Source of the DNA: Narthecium ossifragum
Lineage: Eukaryota; Streptophyta; Magnoliopsida; Dioscoreales; Nartheciaceae
Length of the DNA stretch: 64,000 nucleotides
Direction of reading: 5' to 3'
Assembly: GCA_963920575.1 (NCBI GenBank)
Contig: OY986972.1
Span: forward strand, 16,286,502 to 16,350,501
The translations under genes and the position numbers were made by a program. Below the pieces are notes generated by a model. The model did not search any database. It saw nothing but the letters and a program-made list of their open reading frames with translations, and was not told where the DNA came from. Shown here piece by piece: positions 12,610-24,093 of the stretch. Numbering within the stretch: the first letter of the stretch is position 1; the number at the start of each line of letters is the position of its first letter.

Positions 12610-12947
12610 CCGGTATTGGTTGGTTCCCGCGTCACGAAGGTGGTTTTAGTGGGGTTTCCCTCCTCCTCAACTAACAGCAAAGAAGGGGGCTAGGGTTTCA
12701 TGCGAATGGAACGACCTCACCGACCGGACTAAAATCCACCGATCTCCCCAAGATTTATCACCGGCCGGCAAGAAGCCCAATACCCATGTATGGTTTACTA
12801 CCCAAATTGGTGTCTATTGTTACCGATTTCATCATCTTCAAGCTTCAACCTTCAACCTTCAACCGGACAAGTCCTGTATTCTGTTCTTCGCTGCTACTTG
12901 ATTCGGTCCTTCGAAGCTATGCCTTGTAGCTTTCTGGCCACGACATT

Positions 12948-13097
12948 ATGTCCATGAACTCAACATCGAGCATGAGCCCACATATCAGTGCTGCATCTAG
13001 CTTATCCACCACGAGGAGACAGGGGGGCTCCTATTGCTATTGTGGTAAGAGGCCGAGGCTATTGACTTCCTGGATATCGACGAACCCAGGTAGAAGG
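12948..13097 (+). pseudogene. GRF-type zinc-finger exon, truncated by an LTR insertion
   Basis: From the ATG at 12948 the frame reads a serine-rich leader and then 'YCYCGKRPRLLTSW' and 'TNPGRR'. This is the start of a GRF zinc finger (C-x-C-G, then TSWTxxNPGRxFxxC). The usual next residues would be F/Y and the remaining cysteine or histidine ligands. Instead the frame runs into the LTR that begins at 13098 and stops at once (TGA at 13098-13100). The rest of the gene was not found on the other side of the nested elements. Such single-exon GRF frames are common in plant genomes and sometimes belong to transposons. Confidence 0.55.
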
Positions 13098-13479
13098 TGA
13101 TAAGAAGTGAAAAGTGCAGAAATCACCATTTTAACTGGGTCTCGTTAGCCTTCGAGCAATGCTATTTTAATTGTCTTCTCCCCATTTCAGGTATTAGGAC
13201 CCTCAGTGAAGACTAGATCAAGTTTAGTGCTAAAACGAACAAGTAAAGAACCTGCGAAGTTAAAAGAGCAAAGGAGCAAACATGGGCCATCTTTGACATC
13301 AAAACTGTATCTATTCAGAAAGAACCAAATAATGTTTCATACATGGTTAGAAAGATCTAAAAGTCTAGTTTTTGAAGAATTTTACCGTTCGTAATTCCAA
13401 GTTTCCTAGAAGAAGTTACGACATTTTTAGTACCAGTGGCACAGTCTGAATGGCAAAAGAGAAAATACGCAGAATAAAT

Positions 13480-13644
13480 GATGGATCATCTTCCCCTATA
13501 ATGATCAATCATTGTACTGTAGCAGAGATGACAGAGAGCCATGTTTTGAATAATCGATCATTTCCTTTCAAATGATCGATCATCCTCAGGCGCAGCCAGT
13601 TTTTGGGGATCAAATGATCGATCTTCACCCCTAAATGATCGATC
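13480..13644. repeat. Array of three palindrome pairs upstream of a TATA box
   Basis: Palindromes of the ATCGAT type start at 13480/13503, 13552/13574 and 13616/13637, with pair spacing 23, 22 and 21 bp and steps of 72 and 64 bp. The last repeat ends about 64 bp before CTATAAATAG at 13708. The same layout occurs in LTR 'B' (33471-33771). Confidence 0.85.
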
Positions 13645-13707
13645 ATTTGATAGCAGTTAAGCAAAATTAAAGGCCCAGATCTAATCCGAGCTAAGGGGAT
13701 ACCTAGG

Positions 13708-13717
13708 CTATAAATAG
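13708..13717 (+). promoter_or_regulatory. TATA box of LTR 'A'
   Basis: CTATAAATAG lies immediately downstream of the palindrome array and is conserved in the inverted partner LTR (33398-33407, minus strand). Confidence 0.65.
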
Positions 13718-14045
13718 ACATCTTTTAGGGCTTTTTTGGGGCTCTCTAGACTCTCTTTTGGTTGCTTGGAGGCCAAGGAGAGGGAGCACTATTTCTTAGT
13801 TTCTTTTTCTTCTTTTTTAAGTTTTCTTTTTAGAATCTTTTGGGAGGAAATTCATGACGGAAGAGCTTCATCAACCTTCATCTATGGATTAAACTCTCAA
13901 GATGAGTAGCTAAACTTCTCGCCATAAGATTCTTATGATGTAACTAGGGTTTCTATTAGGGATTCCTAAAATTTAGGGCTTGTATAACTCTTTGAATAGT
14001 TTGTATGGATTGATCTTAATTTCTTTATGAATTTGGTGTGATTTT

Positions 14046-15099
14046 TGTTAGCCCAGATATTGTTTTGATGATGTCAATATATAATTGATGATAAAACAAT
14101 GATTTAATATTATTATCCCTTAATTTGAAAAGCATTAAATCATATTTAAAGTGTTTTTGTAGTGACGGTCGATGCGACGAACGATGCATGGATCGACCGT
14201 GGGGTATGGCGGTTGATGCGTGGATCGACCACGGAAGATGCTCTGGGAAAATAGGCTGACGGTCGATGGACCGATCGACCGTGGCCTATGTGACTTGGCT
14301 CAAAGGGAGCGACGGTCGATCGGTGTAGCGACCGTGGGAAGCGGTTTTCCAGACAGAGCCTAACGGACGATGTCACGGTCAATGCGACGGTCGACCGTGA
14401 GGCGTAACGGTCGATAGGTGGATCGACCATGAGACATGACGGTCGATAGGTGGATCGACCGTGGCTCAAGGAAAGCCTGGCGGACGATGTCACCGACGAT
14501 ACGACGGTCGACCGTGAGCCCAGAAAAGAGCCGTTAAAGAGCTGTTGCATGAGAAAGAAATAGCCGTTGGGAGGCTATTTGGAAGGGTTAGAAGCTCAGC
14601 TATAAAAGAGAAAGTCCAGCAAACTTGCCCAAGGACTTAGGGGGAGCTAAGGGATTATTGTGATAATATTCTAGCAAGTTTTATTCTTTTTATTTGTGAG
14701 CTAAACCTTTGTAAAACTACTTCAAGTGTGAAGTAGACTTTGTGAGAGAGATCCAATAGTGAGATTGGAGAGATTGTAAGGTTACCAAGCACCCGTAAGC
14801 TTGGTAGAAAGGTTGCCAAGCACCCGTAAGCTTGGTGGGAAGCTTGTAAGAGGTCTTGCAAGTAGTGGAACCTCAAGGAGTGCCTTGAGAGAAGTGGACG
14901 TAAGCATGGTTGGCCGAACCACTATAAAACTTCTGGTGCAATCTCTCTAACTCTCCTCTATCCTTCTATTTAATTGCTTAATTATCTATTCATATCATTT
15001 ACAAGCATAAGAGTTTATTAGACTCCTCCTATCTAGGTTTTTCTTTATCGATCATTGTTTAAAGCCTAAGATAACCCCCCCCCCTCTCTTAGAGCTTCA
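14046..15099 (+). mobile_element. Solo LTR, probably copia (SIRE-like), inserted in LTR 'A'
   Basis: The 1054-bp element runs from TGTTAGCCCAGATATTG to …GAGCTTCA. It is flanked by a perfect 5-bp target duplication ATTTT (14041-14045 and 15100-15104). It contains a TATA box, TATAAAAG, at 14601-14608 and a duplicated 'ccaagcacccgtaagcttgg' block. SIRE-like assignment is from the look of the LTR ends; no coding region remains. Positions 14160-14520 hold palindromes in a 12-bp register. Confidence 0.8.
14169..14512. repeat. Palindrome array in strict 12-bp register (copia-like LTR)
   Basis: TCGAT/TCGAC/ACGAT cores start at 14169-14181-14193, 14263-14275, 14316-14328 (degenerate), 14367-14379-14391, 14411-14423, 14443-14455 and 14484-14496-14508. 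Every step within a cluster is exactly 12 bp; an extra degenerate pair at 14213/14225 also keeps it. Outer arms read ACGGTCGAT and ATCGACCGT, so each cluster is itself an inverted repeat. The array ends about 90 bp before the TATA box at 14601. Confidence 0.9.
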
Positions 15100-15225
15100 A
15101 TTTTATTATTAGTGGATGAATGATTTGTTCCTTTATGCCTAAATCTAGGTCTTGAGCATGTTAGGCCTTGATATTAGAGATTCACATCAAAACATTCATG
15201 CTAGACACATGGATGTGAGGATTTT

Positions 15226-16626
15226 TGTCACGCCCCGATCCAGAAAACCCATCCGGGCCGGGACGTGAGGGTCCTAAACTCTAAAATCAAGCGGCGAGAG
15301 CCTCCCCTGTAAACATCACACGATTATAATATTCATAATTTATTTAAACTATCCTATCATCAAATCATAATACAAATTAACCACTACAATACTCAATTAA
15401 CTTTAAAAAGATACAATAATGCTTCAAATCCTCTAAGTACAGCAATCTCTGATCAATTTACATCAAATTGAAAGACAAATACATTTCTCCTTCATATTAT
15501 AATTCATACATTCAAGGTTGTACATCAATTGAATAAGATAAAGTGATGATGTTCTCGATCTCACACGCCGCCAAGGGGAGTGTCGCCTCCAAGCAGCAAC
15601 TACCTGAAAAAGAAGGAACTGCATCGCCGATGCAGCCCAGGTAGGAGTGAGCAACAAAGCTCAGTAGGGTTCTACGCTATTCTACGTCACACTGAAGGGA
15701 GGAAAACAACAACTGTGTTGTCTCTTTGCCTAAGTCTAAGGAATGCCAAGGGTCTCATAACCCTATTGATGTCTCAAGGGCTCCCGTCATGAACCTCTCT
15801 CTTGAACATGTTACCAAGATCACCCTAAGCACCAACAGGGGAACGGTACCATGCGGGATCACCCTTACCCAAGAACAAACGAGAGGAAACAAAGACTGCA
15901 GGCTCCTGTCCAGGTACCACCCGGCCCAGTCATCCCATCTCTCGCGGGGACACACATGTCAGGGAATGCATCGACATCCATCCTTAGCACTTGGCCTTGG
16001 AGAAACAACACGACTTCTAAAAATCAACCACAATATTCCAGTCCGACTACCTAATAATCCTCGAATCATATCAAACATAATCATTGATGACAATCACATC
16101 CTAATCCTCGACTACCCCAAACCCCGGTCCTAGGGCTAGACCCGGGCTACCCGAGAACCTCGGATCTGCGATCAAATCCATCGCCTACCACCTATCCTTA
16201 ATACTTCTAATGCAAGCAAATACATGCAATGCTCATGCGCACAGAAATACAGAAAGATAAGCATACAACAGTATGACATACATAATACAAGGCTAGGCAT
16301 AGCGTACGGCTCGCCAAGGGGTAAACATAGCAAGGGGTCTAAAGCGGATAAATGTCTAAATTACAATAATCCAATCGTATAACGGTGCTCACGGGCCGTA
16401 AACAAGCAACACCACATTCAATCAAAATTTCGGCATTACAACGACATCCACAGCCATCAACCACAATTTCTACAACGGGGGCACAACCCCGGCTACGCAA
16501 TCACAACAACAACAATAAATATAGTGGATGCAATCTAGGGCACACCTTCGGCCCGTTCAATTATCTAAACATCCCAAGGGCATAACTCCCTTGGTTCAAC
16601 CACGAAGCAGTAAAGGGCATACTATC
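15226..16626 (-). repeat. Solo LTR 'C', left part (3' half, read on the minus strand)
   Basis: It begins (plus strand) TGTCACGCCCCGATCC and continues at 29733-31671 after the inserted chromovirus. The joined LTR is about 3.3 kb. The perfect target duplication ATTTT is at 15221-15225 and 31672-31676. Its text matches, inverted, the complete solo LTR at 19272-22746 (for example the TCGGCCC…AAACAT…CCAAGGG block near 16555-16595), so both belong to one family. Confidence 0.85.
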
Positions 16627-17906
16627 AGTCGCGCCCCGACCCGTATAGCCCCAACCGGGCTGGGCGACGCGAACCGGAACTTAACCTACTGCGGAAATTT
16701 TGGCGAGATTTTCCTCTATTCGTAGTGGTCTCCCTAGCAATTCATAATCATCCTCTATTATACAATCATTCACAAACCTCAAAACTGAACTGGAATATAA
16801 TACAAATCCTCAAAACAGGGAAATTATACATTTATCACTCCCGTAGGAGACTATCTATAACAAAAAGGGTAACACTGAGATTGTCGCTCCTCAAGCACCG
16901 CCAGACGCCGCCACGTTACCAAACACCTACCCGGTAGGGGCGATCGAAGAAGAGCTAGCGCCAGCACATGCAAAACGCAGCCCATGTAGGAGTGAGCACT
17001 AAGCTCAGCAGGGACACTACACTACGACACTCACAAAGGGAGGGAACACAACAGTGTCGCCCACAAGTCTAACCTAGGTGTATACGAGGGTCCCATAACC
17101 CCACCGGATGTCCAAGAACGCAGACTATAACACTGCAGACTCTCAACAGGACACAGAACACTGTTTGGCAGGAAAAGGCACCGCTGAGTAGGCAAACCCT
17201 CTACCCAAGAGTCAAGAACGCTGGACACCGGCTACACCTCAGATTCGACTTGGAGTCGACACGACCTCTAAACATCAAGCAACATGTATTCAGGTCACCT
17301 AACCCTATCATCAATATCGACTGAATACTACAAATCGAGTCCTGTACCAAACTACCCGCAACGGTCCTAGAGCTAGATCCGGCCTACCCGAAAGCCCCGG
17401 TTCAGCGGTCAACCCACCGCCAGCATCCTACACAGATGCAACTAATGCACAAGCAATGCATGATATGAGCACACGCATGAATATACAGATAAGCATGCAA
17501 CAGTATGTGATTGTATATCAAATAAGGTCTGGGCACGGAACCCTGCCGACCCGAGGTGGTGAACAGGTAAGTAAGGTCTAGGAGCTGCTACAGTAGTACC
17601 ACCACCAACTGTCAGCAGTCCAGCACAACACCTGCATCGGAAAGCAGCCCCGCAAACAACAACTCATAGATATAACAGATAAAACCCTAGGCGCACGCCG
17701 GTATGCAAGGCTAAGGAAAGTTGTAGGGCTACCCGCCCATTTATTCTAAACATCCCGGGAGTCATCACTCCCCCCGGCTCACCACTGCCCCTATTATGAG
17801 GCTAACATGCTTAAACATATGTACAAGGTATGAGACGGGAAAGAAAACTGTACATGTAAAGCCCCGCGAGCAAAACAAGATGAAATTTCTCTCTCTGCCG
17901 TAGACG

Positions 17907-18217
17907 GATCGATCCCTCTCCCCAGGGGGGGATCGATCCTTCTAAAGGCAGAGAACAAACTCTCCATATCGTGCCGAGTACGATCGATCCGTCCTCCCAG
18001 GGCGATCGATCCTACTCGCGATAGGGAACATCCTCACTGCCGTGCCAAGGAGGATCGATCCTCCCCCCAAGGGGCGATCGATCCTACTCGCGACGAGGAG
18101 GATCCCATGCTACGCAGGGCACAAGGATCGATCGTCCTTACCCGAGAATGATCGATCCTGCTTGGTTTCAGCATGACCAACAAGGAAGGATCGATCCATC
18201 TCACAGACGGATCGATC
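17907..18217. repeat. Array of five palindrome pairs, 3' LTR
   Basis: GATCGATC starts at 17907/17931, 17982/18004, 18053/18076, 18126/18150 and 18189/18210. Pair spacing is 24, 22, 23, 24 and 21 bp; pair-to-pair steps are 75, 71, 73 and 63 bp. It lies downstream of the LTR TATA box, so it would be transcribed. Confidence 0.9.
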
Positions 18218-18588
18218 GCGTTGGGTTCTTCGGCAAACCTCCAGTGAGAAAAACCGTCGAAAAACTCTACCAAATCCTACAAAACCTTGGGATCTAGTAG
18301 TACGAATGATCACGAATCCAAAACCAGTGAAAATACTACAATCTAACAAATATATAACAAGATCTAAGCAAAAGATCACAGACAACCGAAAAAAACTCCA
18401 AAAACCTGGAAGAATTGTAGGTAGGATCCCTACCTAAGCAATAGCAGCTTCAATCCCAGCTGCTAGGCCTTGGATCATCTGCAACCTCTTCGAAATCCAG
18501 AAAATCTCAGCCCAAGAACTCGGATTTCAAAAGAGATTTAAGGAAGAAGGTTACGTCTGTTTTATAGACAAACGAACCGACTAAGCAG

Positions 18589-18745
18589 GATCGATCCGTC
18601 CAAGAAGACCGATCGATCCGTCCAAGAGAACGATCTATCAGTCCAAGAGAACGATCGATCCGTCCATGAGGAATGATCGATCCTTCTCAACGATCCAACT
18701 TCCTGATAATGAACGATCGATCCTTCTAACAAGGAAGGATCGATC
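18589..18745. repeat. Continuous palindrome array next to the TATA box, 3' LTR
   Basis: GATCGATC-type sites start at 18589, 18611, 18632, 18653, 18675, 18715 and 18738, with steps of 21-23 bp and one near-double gap holding a decayed half site at 18692. The array sits about 20 bp upstream (minus strand) of GTCTATAAAACAG. Confidence 0.85.
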
Positions 18746-18957
18746 CTTCTTTCGCAGGAAGCTAGACTTGGGCTAAAACTTAAGCCCAAGCCCGGATCTT
18801 TTGATCCCGGATCCCACTAACCATTCTAGCCAAACATTACCACAAACATGGTCAGTGTGTGCCCATGCGGGTGTGAAACTAGCTGACAATGTGCAATTTA
18901 CCAAATTATCCTTGCGGTCCACAACGAGCAACAGGAGTAGAGGGACGGGTCCTCACA

Positions 18958-19107
18958 TCCTAATACCCTTAAAGGAAATCTTGTCCTGAGATTCAATAAG
19001 GGTAGGGCTCGGAACAGAAAGAAACAGCTACACTAGAAGACAGGACAAAAGTTACCTCGAAAAGGGAACAAGTGCGGATACTTCTGCCGCATGCGCGCCT
19101 CGCGCTC
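18958..19107 (-). other. 3' untranslated region and polypurine-like tract of the chromovirus
   Basis: Short segment between the coding end and the 3' LTR. The purine-rich AAGGGTATTAGGA directly precedes the LTR start (minus strand), a weak but correctly placed polypurine tract. Coding homology (EREARMRQKYPHLFP) continues past the present stop into 19060-19107. Confidence 0.55.
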
Positions 19108-19271
19108 TCAGGTCATCTCCTCGACACCTCTGTGCCTCCACAGTACCTTGACCAAGGGAATAGTCTTGCCCCGCAAGACCTGATCCCTCCGATCAAGTAC
19201 TCGAACTGGCTGCTCAACGAACGTCATGTCTGACTCAAGCTCGATGTCATCCACTTTGATGACATGCGATG
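19108..19271 (-). pseudogene. Chromodomain tail of the chromovirus polyprotein, separated by an insertion
   Basis: The minus-strand frame reads HVIKVDDIELESDMTFVEQP, then the chromodomain signature 'LRGKTIPLVKVLWR' and 'GVEEMT'. It continues the integrase frame that breaks off at 22747. The solo LTR between them duplicated CGATG, which codes within the DPSHV junction. The codon after VEEMT is TGA where the family has TGG (Trp), followed by in-frame 'EREARMRQKYPHLFP'. Confidence 0.85.
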
Positions 19272-22200
19272 TGGGAGGACATGTACCTCCAACCCGGTCT
19301 GACCGCTTGGGTCGAGGGTCTAGTTCCGTTGGTTTTGGGCTTGATTGGCCTTGCTTCACGATCTTCGTTGATCGTTGCGGCTCCAGTGGTAATCTGGTAA
19401 ATTACCCTTGGTGGAGCTGGTTTCACACACGCGTAGCGCACACACGGCCCTGTGATGATATATGTGCTTGATTAGATCCTTAGGAGTGCTCCAGATCACG
19501 GAGTCTGAGCCCGATCGCGAAGATCGGGGCTTGAGCGATCGGATGACCAGATGAAGATTCAATAGATGATATAAAAGCTTAAGTTAAGTTTAGGGCACTG
19601 TAGCCTTCTTTAACCCACGTAGAGAGAAATTAATAGAGGGGCGGCGGCTCAGCAGAGAGAGAAGAGAAGAGAGGAGGAGAGGAGTCCGACGTCGGTGTCC
19701 AACGGCCGGAGGAGAGGAAGCGGGCACGCATCCCATCCGATGACGACGACCGCGACAGGAAGAACGACAACAACGGCAACGGTGCTCGACGGCTGAGGAG
19801 AGGAACCAGCGGAGGTGATCAACCGCGACCAGAGGAGTCTGAGGCGTGCGTCGACGGTGCTTGCGGTCGAAGAAGAAGAAGAAGAAGAGGGAGAAGCGAT
19901 CCAGAGGTAGAGCTTCTTCCCTAAACTTGGTTTAGACTCTACTAGCTTAGAGTAGGATCGGTTAGATGTTTGCAAAGTTAGGATCTTGGCTTCTTCTATG
20001 GATTTCATGGTCTTCGATGTGTGCTTCTACTCTCTTCTTTGTTGTTCTTGCATAGAGCTGTGGGCGTGACGGATTTTTGGAGCTTTGGTTTTGTTTTCCT
20101 CCTTTTCCTCTGTTTTTCCCGGCGTCTCCTTCACCTTTTTCTCCTTTCCGGTGGCTCTGTCCCCTATTTTTCTGGTGGTTCTTCCCTTATTCTCCGAAGG
20201 CTCGTCCCTCTATTTACTGGTGAGGAGTGTCTTGGTCTTTGGTTTCTTCGGCAGTGTTGCCTAGCCATGCCCTGTGTCCTGGTACGGCCCTCTTCTCTGT
20301 TTCCGCGATCCCTTCTCCTTCCCCTCCGGTGAATGCCCCTTCCTCCTCTACACGAGGCAGCCTCTACCGTCCCCATGACCTCTTCCACTCCTTCCACCTC
20401 TCCATGACATCCTGCTTGCCGGATCCCCTTTGCCAATTCGGGTGATGCTTGGCCTTGATTATCCCCTTCCCGGTGAAGCCCCTCGAGGACTGGCTCCAAG
20501 CTACTATCAAGTTCAATTTCCTTCGTACTAGGCTTGCCTTCTCGTTGCCTCGACTCAACCGGGGTGCTAAGTTCTATAGGTGTTCGAAGAAATGCCGCAG
20601 AGGGGGTTGACCCGCTGCTATGATGGACCTTCCTCTTCCTTCGTTGACGCAATGCCATGCTCGCTTCCTTATCTTGTCTGTCATGCTTACCTTCCGACAT
20701 CTATGTTGTACTTATGATTATGCCATGCTCAGAAATGCTTTTGTCATGCTTGCTTGCTAGACACTGTAATAGTACCGCTATACCTCACCCACATGTTTGC
20801 TATGCCTCTGCTGCCCTTGCCTCCGCTATGCTTAGCTTCCTGTTGCTATGCTCGGCTTTCATGCTTACTGCCATGTCCTTTCTCTGTCTTCTTTCTGCTC
20901 ACTCGCTGATGCCGTTAAGTCATGCTTACTATGAAGAGTAATAGGATGAGTAGCCCCCTATCCTATTCTCTGCTTCTTCAGAACATATGTCATGCTTCGT
21001 TCCTAATGTTGGTTTTCCTGTATTATTTAGATATTCCTTTATTTCATCAGGATTGTTGGATCTTAAATTGAGTCGGCTTGATCTATAATGCATACATTTT
21101 TTGTTGGGTTTCTTGATTGAACATATATTGTCTCAAGCTGTGCACATTATTGACTTTATGCAAGTGTGTGGTTTAAATGTAGCTCTACAATTTAGTTCCA
21201 TGCCAATTGATCATTGATCCTGTGCTAGATGCTAAATGCTAATCTTCAGTGCACTATGTTATGCTCTCAATCAATTCCGGTGATCTAATACTAGCCTCGC
21301 AAATTCTCATATTCCCATGCTGGATATATGTACCTCACGCCTGCCTTGCAGAAATTCATCCTTTTACCGATCTGTGGATTAACCAAGGGGTGATAACCCT
21401 TGGAAATGTTTATATTAAATGGGCCGAGGTTGTGACAGATGTTTAATCTGTTTCTTAATACTATGGAAATGCTTATATTGTGCCGGCCAGTGGTGCCCTG
21501 TTAATTGATTGGCTAGGGTTGTGCCCATTGTACAATTTCTGGTTGATGGCGGTGCATGCCGTCATAATGTCGAAATTTGGATTGAAATATGTCGACTACT
21601 TGTGGTGGTTATGCATTGACCCGTATTATGTGTATGGTTAAGTAATTGTTATTCCTTGTTGTACGTTAATAGCTTAGCTCCCCCTTTTATCATATTGTAT
21701 GCTATAATGGACATGCTTGGTGAGATGTCATATAAAGACACCTAGGCCTAGTTGCTTGTATAGGCTCATGCATGTTGTATGCATTAGAAGCATTAAGGCT
21801 AGGTGGTAAGCGATGGTTTCGATCGCCGATCCGGGGTTCTCGGGTAGCCCGGATCTAGCCCTAGGACCGGGGTTTGGGTAGTCGAGGATTAGGACCTGAT
21901 CGTAATCAACGATCATGCTTGATATCACTTGAGGTTTTTGTTATAGTCGACCATGTTTGATATTATTGTATTTGAGGTGTAAAGGTCGTGTCGGGTCTCC
22001 AAGGCCAAGCGCTAAGGATGGTTGTCGATGTCCCTGACATGTGTGTCCCCGTGAGAGATGGTGTGACTGTGCAGGGTGGTACCTGGACATGAGCCCGCAG
22101 TCTTTGTTTCCTCTCGTCTGTTCTTAGGTGAGGGTGGGACCTGGATAGGAGCTCTCGGGAATCGACGGGTTATGGGGCCCTTTGGCATACCTTAGGCTTA

Positions 22201-22746
22201 GGCGGAGAACGACGCAGTTGCAGTTTCCTTTCCTTTCTGTGCGACGTAGAGTAGAACCCTACTGGGCATTGTTGCTCACCCTACTTGGGCTGCATCGGTG
22301 ATGCAGGTCGATGCAGTTCTTTCTTTCAGGTATTTCCTTAGGAGATGGCGTGATATTTCGAAAAGATCGAGGACTTGGAGCTTCAAGGAGTTCTTCTACA
22401 TATGATTTACAGTTTTAATCAATGATGTACAAATTGATGTATAAATCGATGTATAACATGATGTATTCGAGGACATGATTGTATGATTTTTAATTCAGTT
22501 GTATTTGAGAAATGTATTAATTGGTTATTTAGAATGTTACCATCGCTCCTATTGAAATTGTACAATTATACAGATTTCTTGTGCTATAATAATAAAGGGG
22601 ATTCTGTCGAAAAATTTTGTATGAACTTGAGGATTAAATTGTTTAAATTCGAAGCAGTTGTATATTTGTGCGCCTATTGGTGATGTAAACAGGTTTAGGT
22701 GGCTCACGTCTCGATCTGGATGGGTTTTCTGGATCGGGGCGTGACA
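19272..22746 (+). mobile_element. Solo LTR 'D', 3.5 kb, inserted in the chromovirus integrase/chromodomain region
   Basis: TGGGAGGACATGTACC… to …ATCGGGGCGTGACA, with a perfect target duplication CGATG (19267-19271 and 22747-22751). It is the same family as the split LTR 'C'. GC-rich open frames inside (19649-20008, 20164-20700) are not similar to any protein I know and are treated as LTR sequence. No primer site or coding region follows, so it is a true solo LTR. Confidence 0.9.
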
Positions 22747-24078
22747 CGATGGGTCGGGGTGGTACTTCCTCAGCATCGACACGTGAAAAGTCGGGTGCAC
22801 AGCTGTCATGTGCTGAGGAAGATCTAGGCGGTAGGCTACCTCGCTGACCCTCTCTAGGATCTCAAACAGCCCGACGAACCTCGGAACCAACTTGCCCCCG
22901 CTGCCAAACCTGACAGACCCTTTGTACGGTGCTGCCCGCAGAAACACACTGTCACCAACTGCGAACTCAAGCGGTCGTCGCCGGTGATCTGCATAACTCT
23001 TCTGCCGACTCTGTGCCGTCAGAAGCCTCTGCTTGATATGTACTAACCTCTCTGATGACCTCCTGACGATGTCTGGACTGGTGAGTGACGCCTCTCCAAC
23101 CTCTGTCCAACAAACTGAGGAACGACATGGTCTACCGTACAACGCCTCAAAAGATGCTACTCCAAGACTGGAATGGTAGCTGTTGTTATAGGCGAACTCC
23201 ACCAAGGGAACGTGCTCCACCCAGCTGCCTCCTGCGTCGAGGACACATGCTCTCAGCATGTCCTCCAAGATCTGGATCGTCCGCTTTGACTGCCCGTCGG
23301 TCTGCGGATGAAACGCCGTACTGAAGGTCAGGAGTGTGCCGACAGTCTCCTGAAAGCCTCGCTAAAACCTGCTAGTGAACCTGGGGTCGCGGTCTGACAC
23401 GATTGACACTGGAACCCCGTGTAGTTTGACTACCTCTCTGACGTACAAACTTCCCAACCTGTCAGTCGAGTCTGTCGTCCGCATAGGCAGGAAGTGCGCC
23501 AATTTGGTCAATCGGTCAACGATGAACCAAATCGTGTCATTCTCCCTAGGAGATCTCGGTAGCCCGGTCACGAAGTCCATCGTGATGTACTCCCACTTCC
23601 ACTCAGCTAGTGGAAGCGGCTGAAGTAACCCCGGAGTCCGCTGGTACTCTGCCTTGACCTTCTGACAGGTAAGGCAACGCGATACGAACTCTGTCACTGC
23701 TCTCTTCATCCCGCGCCACCAGAACTGTCGCCGAAGATCCCGGTACATCTTGGTGCTGCCGGGATGAACTGCAAAGCAAGAGTGGTGGACCTCTCGTAGG
23801 ACGTCGTCTCGAAGAACTGGATCTGCTAGAACTGCTACTCTGCCTCGGAACTGTAGCCCTCCGTCTGGCGATACTGTCCAGTCTCCATCTGCGCCCTCCA
23901 TGCCCGCCGATGTGCGTAACTCCTCGAGCTCTGGGTCACTGTGTTGCGCCTCTATCACCCTAGCTAAGACTGCTGGCATACTCTGCACTGCGTAGAGAAA
24001 GCTACTGGATCCCCGATCCTCAAACTCGAGCCCCAACTGGCCCGCCGTCTCTAGAGCCTGCCACTGCCGCGCTGACAA
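22747..24078 (-). pseudogene. Integrase of the chromovirus
   Basis: Minus-strand frames carry the HHCC zinc finger (H-H, then CLTCQKVK) near 23640-23790. The DDE core follows: D in '[14 protein letters not shown]', D in '[13 protein letters not shown]', and E in 'QILEDML'. Then come the 'EALYGRPCRSSVCW' region and the C-terminal GKL-like end 'HVSMLRKYHPDPS'. A TAG at 23362-23364 replaces the usual Trp after 'DPRFTSRF'; another stop separates it from RNase H at about 24090. Integrase would insert the cDNA into the host genome; this copy cannot make a full protein. Confidence 0.9.
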
Positions 24079-24093
24079 CCCTGCAACTGCTAC

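Larger units (their letters stand above)
13098..14045 (+). repeat. Athila-like LTR 'A', first segment
   Basis: The LTR begins TGATAAGAAGTGAAAAGTGC. It is homologous, on the opposite strand, to the LTR at 32341-33939. Its further segments are 15105-15220 and 31677-about 32297, giving roughly 1.7 kb in total once the insertions are removed. A palindrome array lies at 13480-13644 and a TATA box (CTATAAATAG) at 13708-13717. Athila-like affiliation rests on the Asp-tRNA primer site and the polypurine context of its partner, not on coding sequence. Confidence 0.75.
16627..18957 (-). repeat. 3' LTR of the chromovirus
   Basis: The 2331-bp LTR is near-identical to 27450-29732. Its plus-strand left end reads AGTCGCG instead of TGTCGCG, a one-base change of the terminal TG/CA. 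It holds two palindrome arrays (17907-18217 and 18589-18745) and a TATA-like GTCTATAAAACAG on the minus strand at 18557-18569. Confidence 0.85.

Noticed and set aside
13206..13394. 62-codon open frame after the GRF fragment
   Set aside because: It lies inside LTR 'A' and has no zinc-finger continuation.
20164..20700. 178-codon minus-strand open frame
   Set aside because: It lies wholly inside solo LTR 'D', is GC-rich and low in complexity and resembles no protein.
22549..22746. C-terminal extension of the integrase frame
   Set aside because: This part is translation of the inserted LTR; the true continuation is at 19271-19108.
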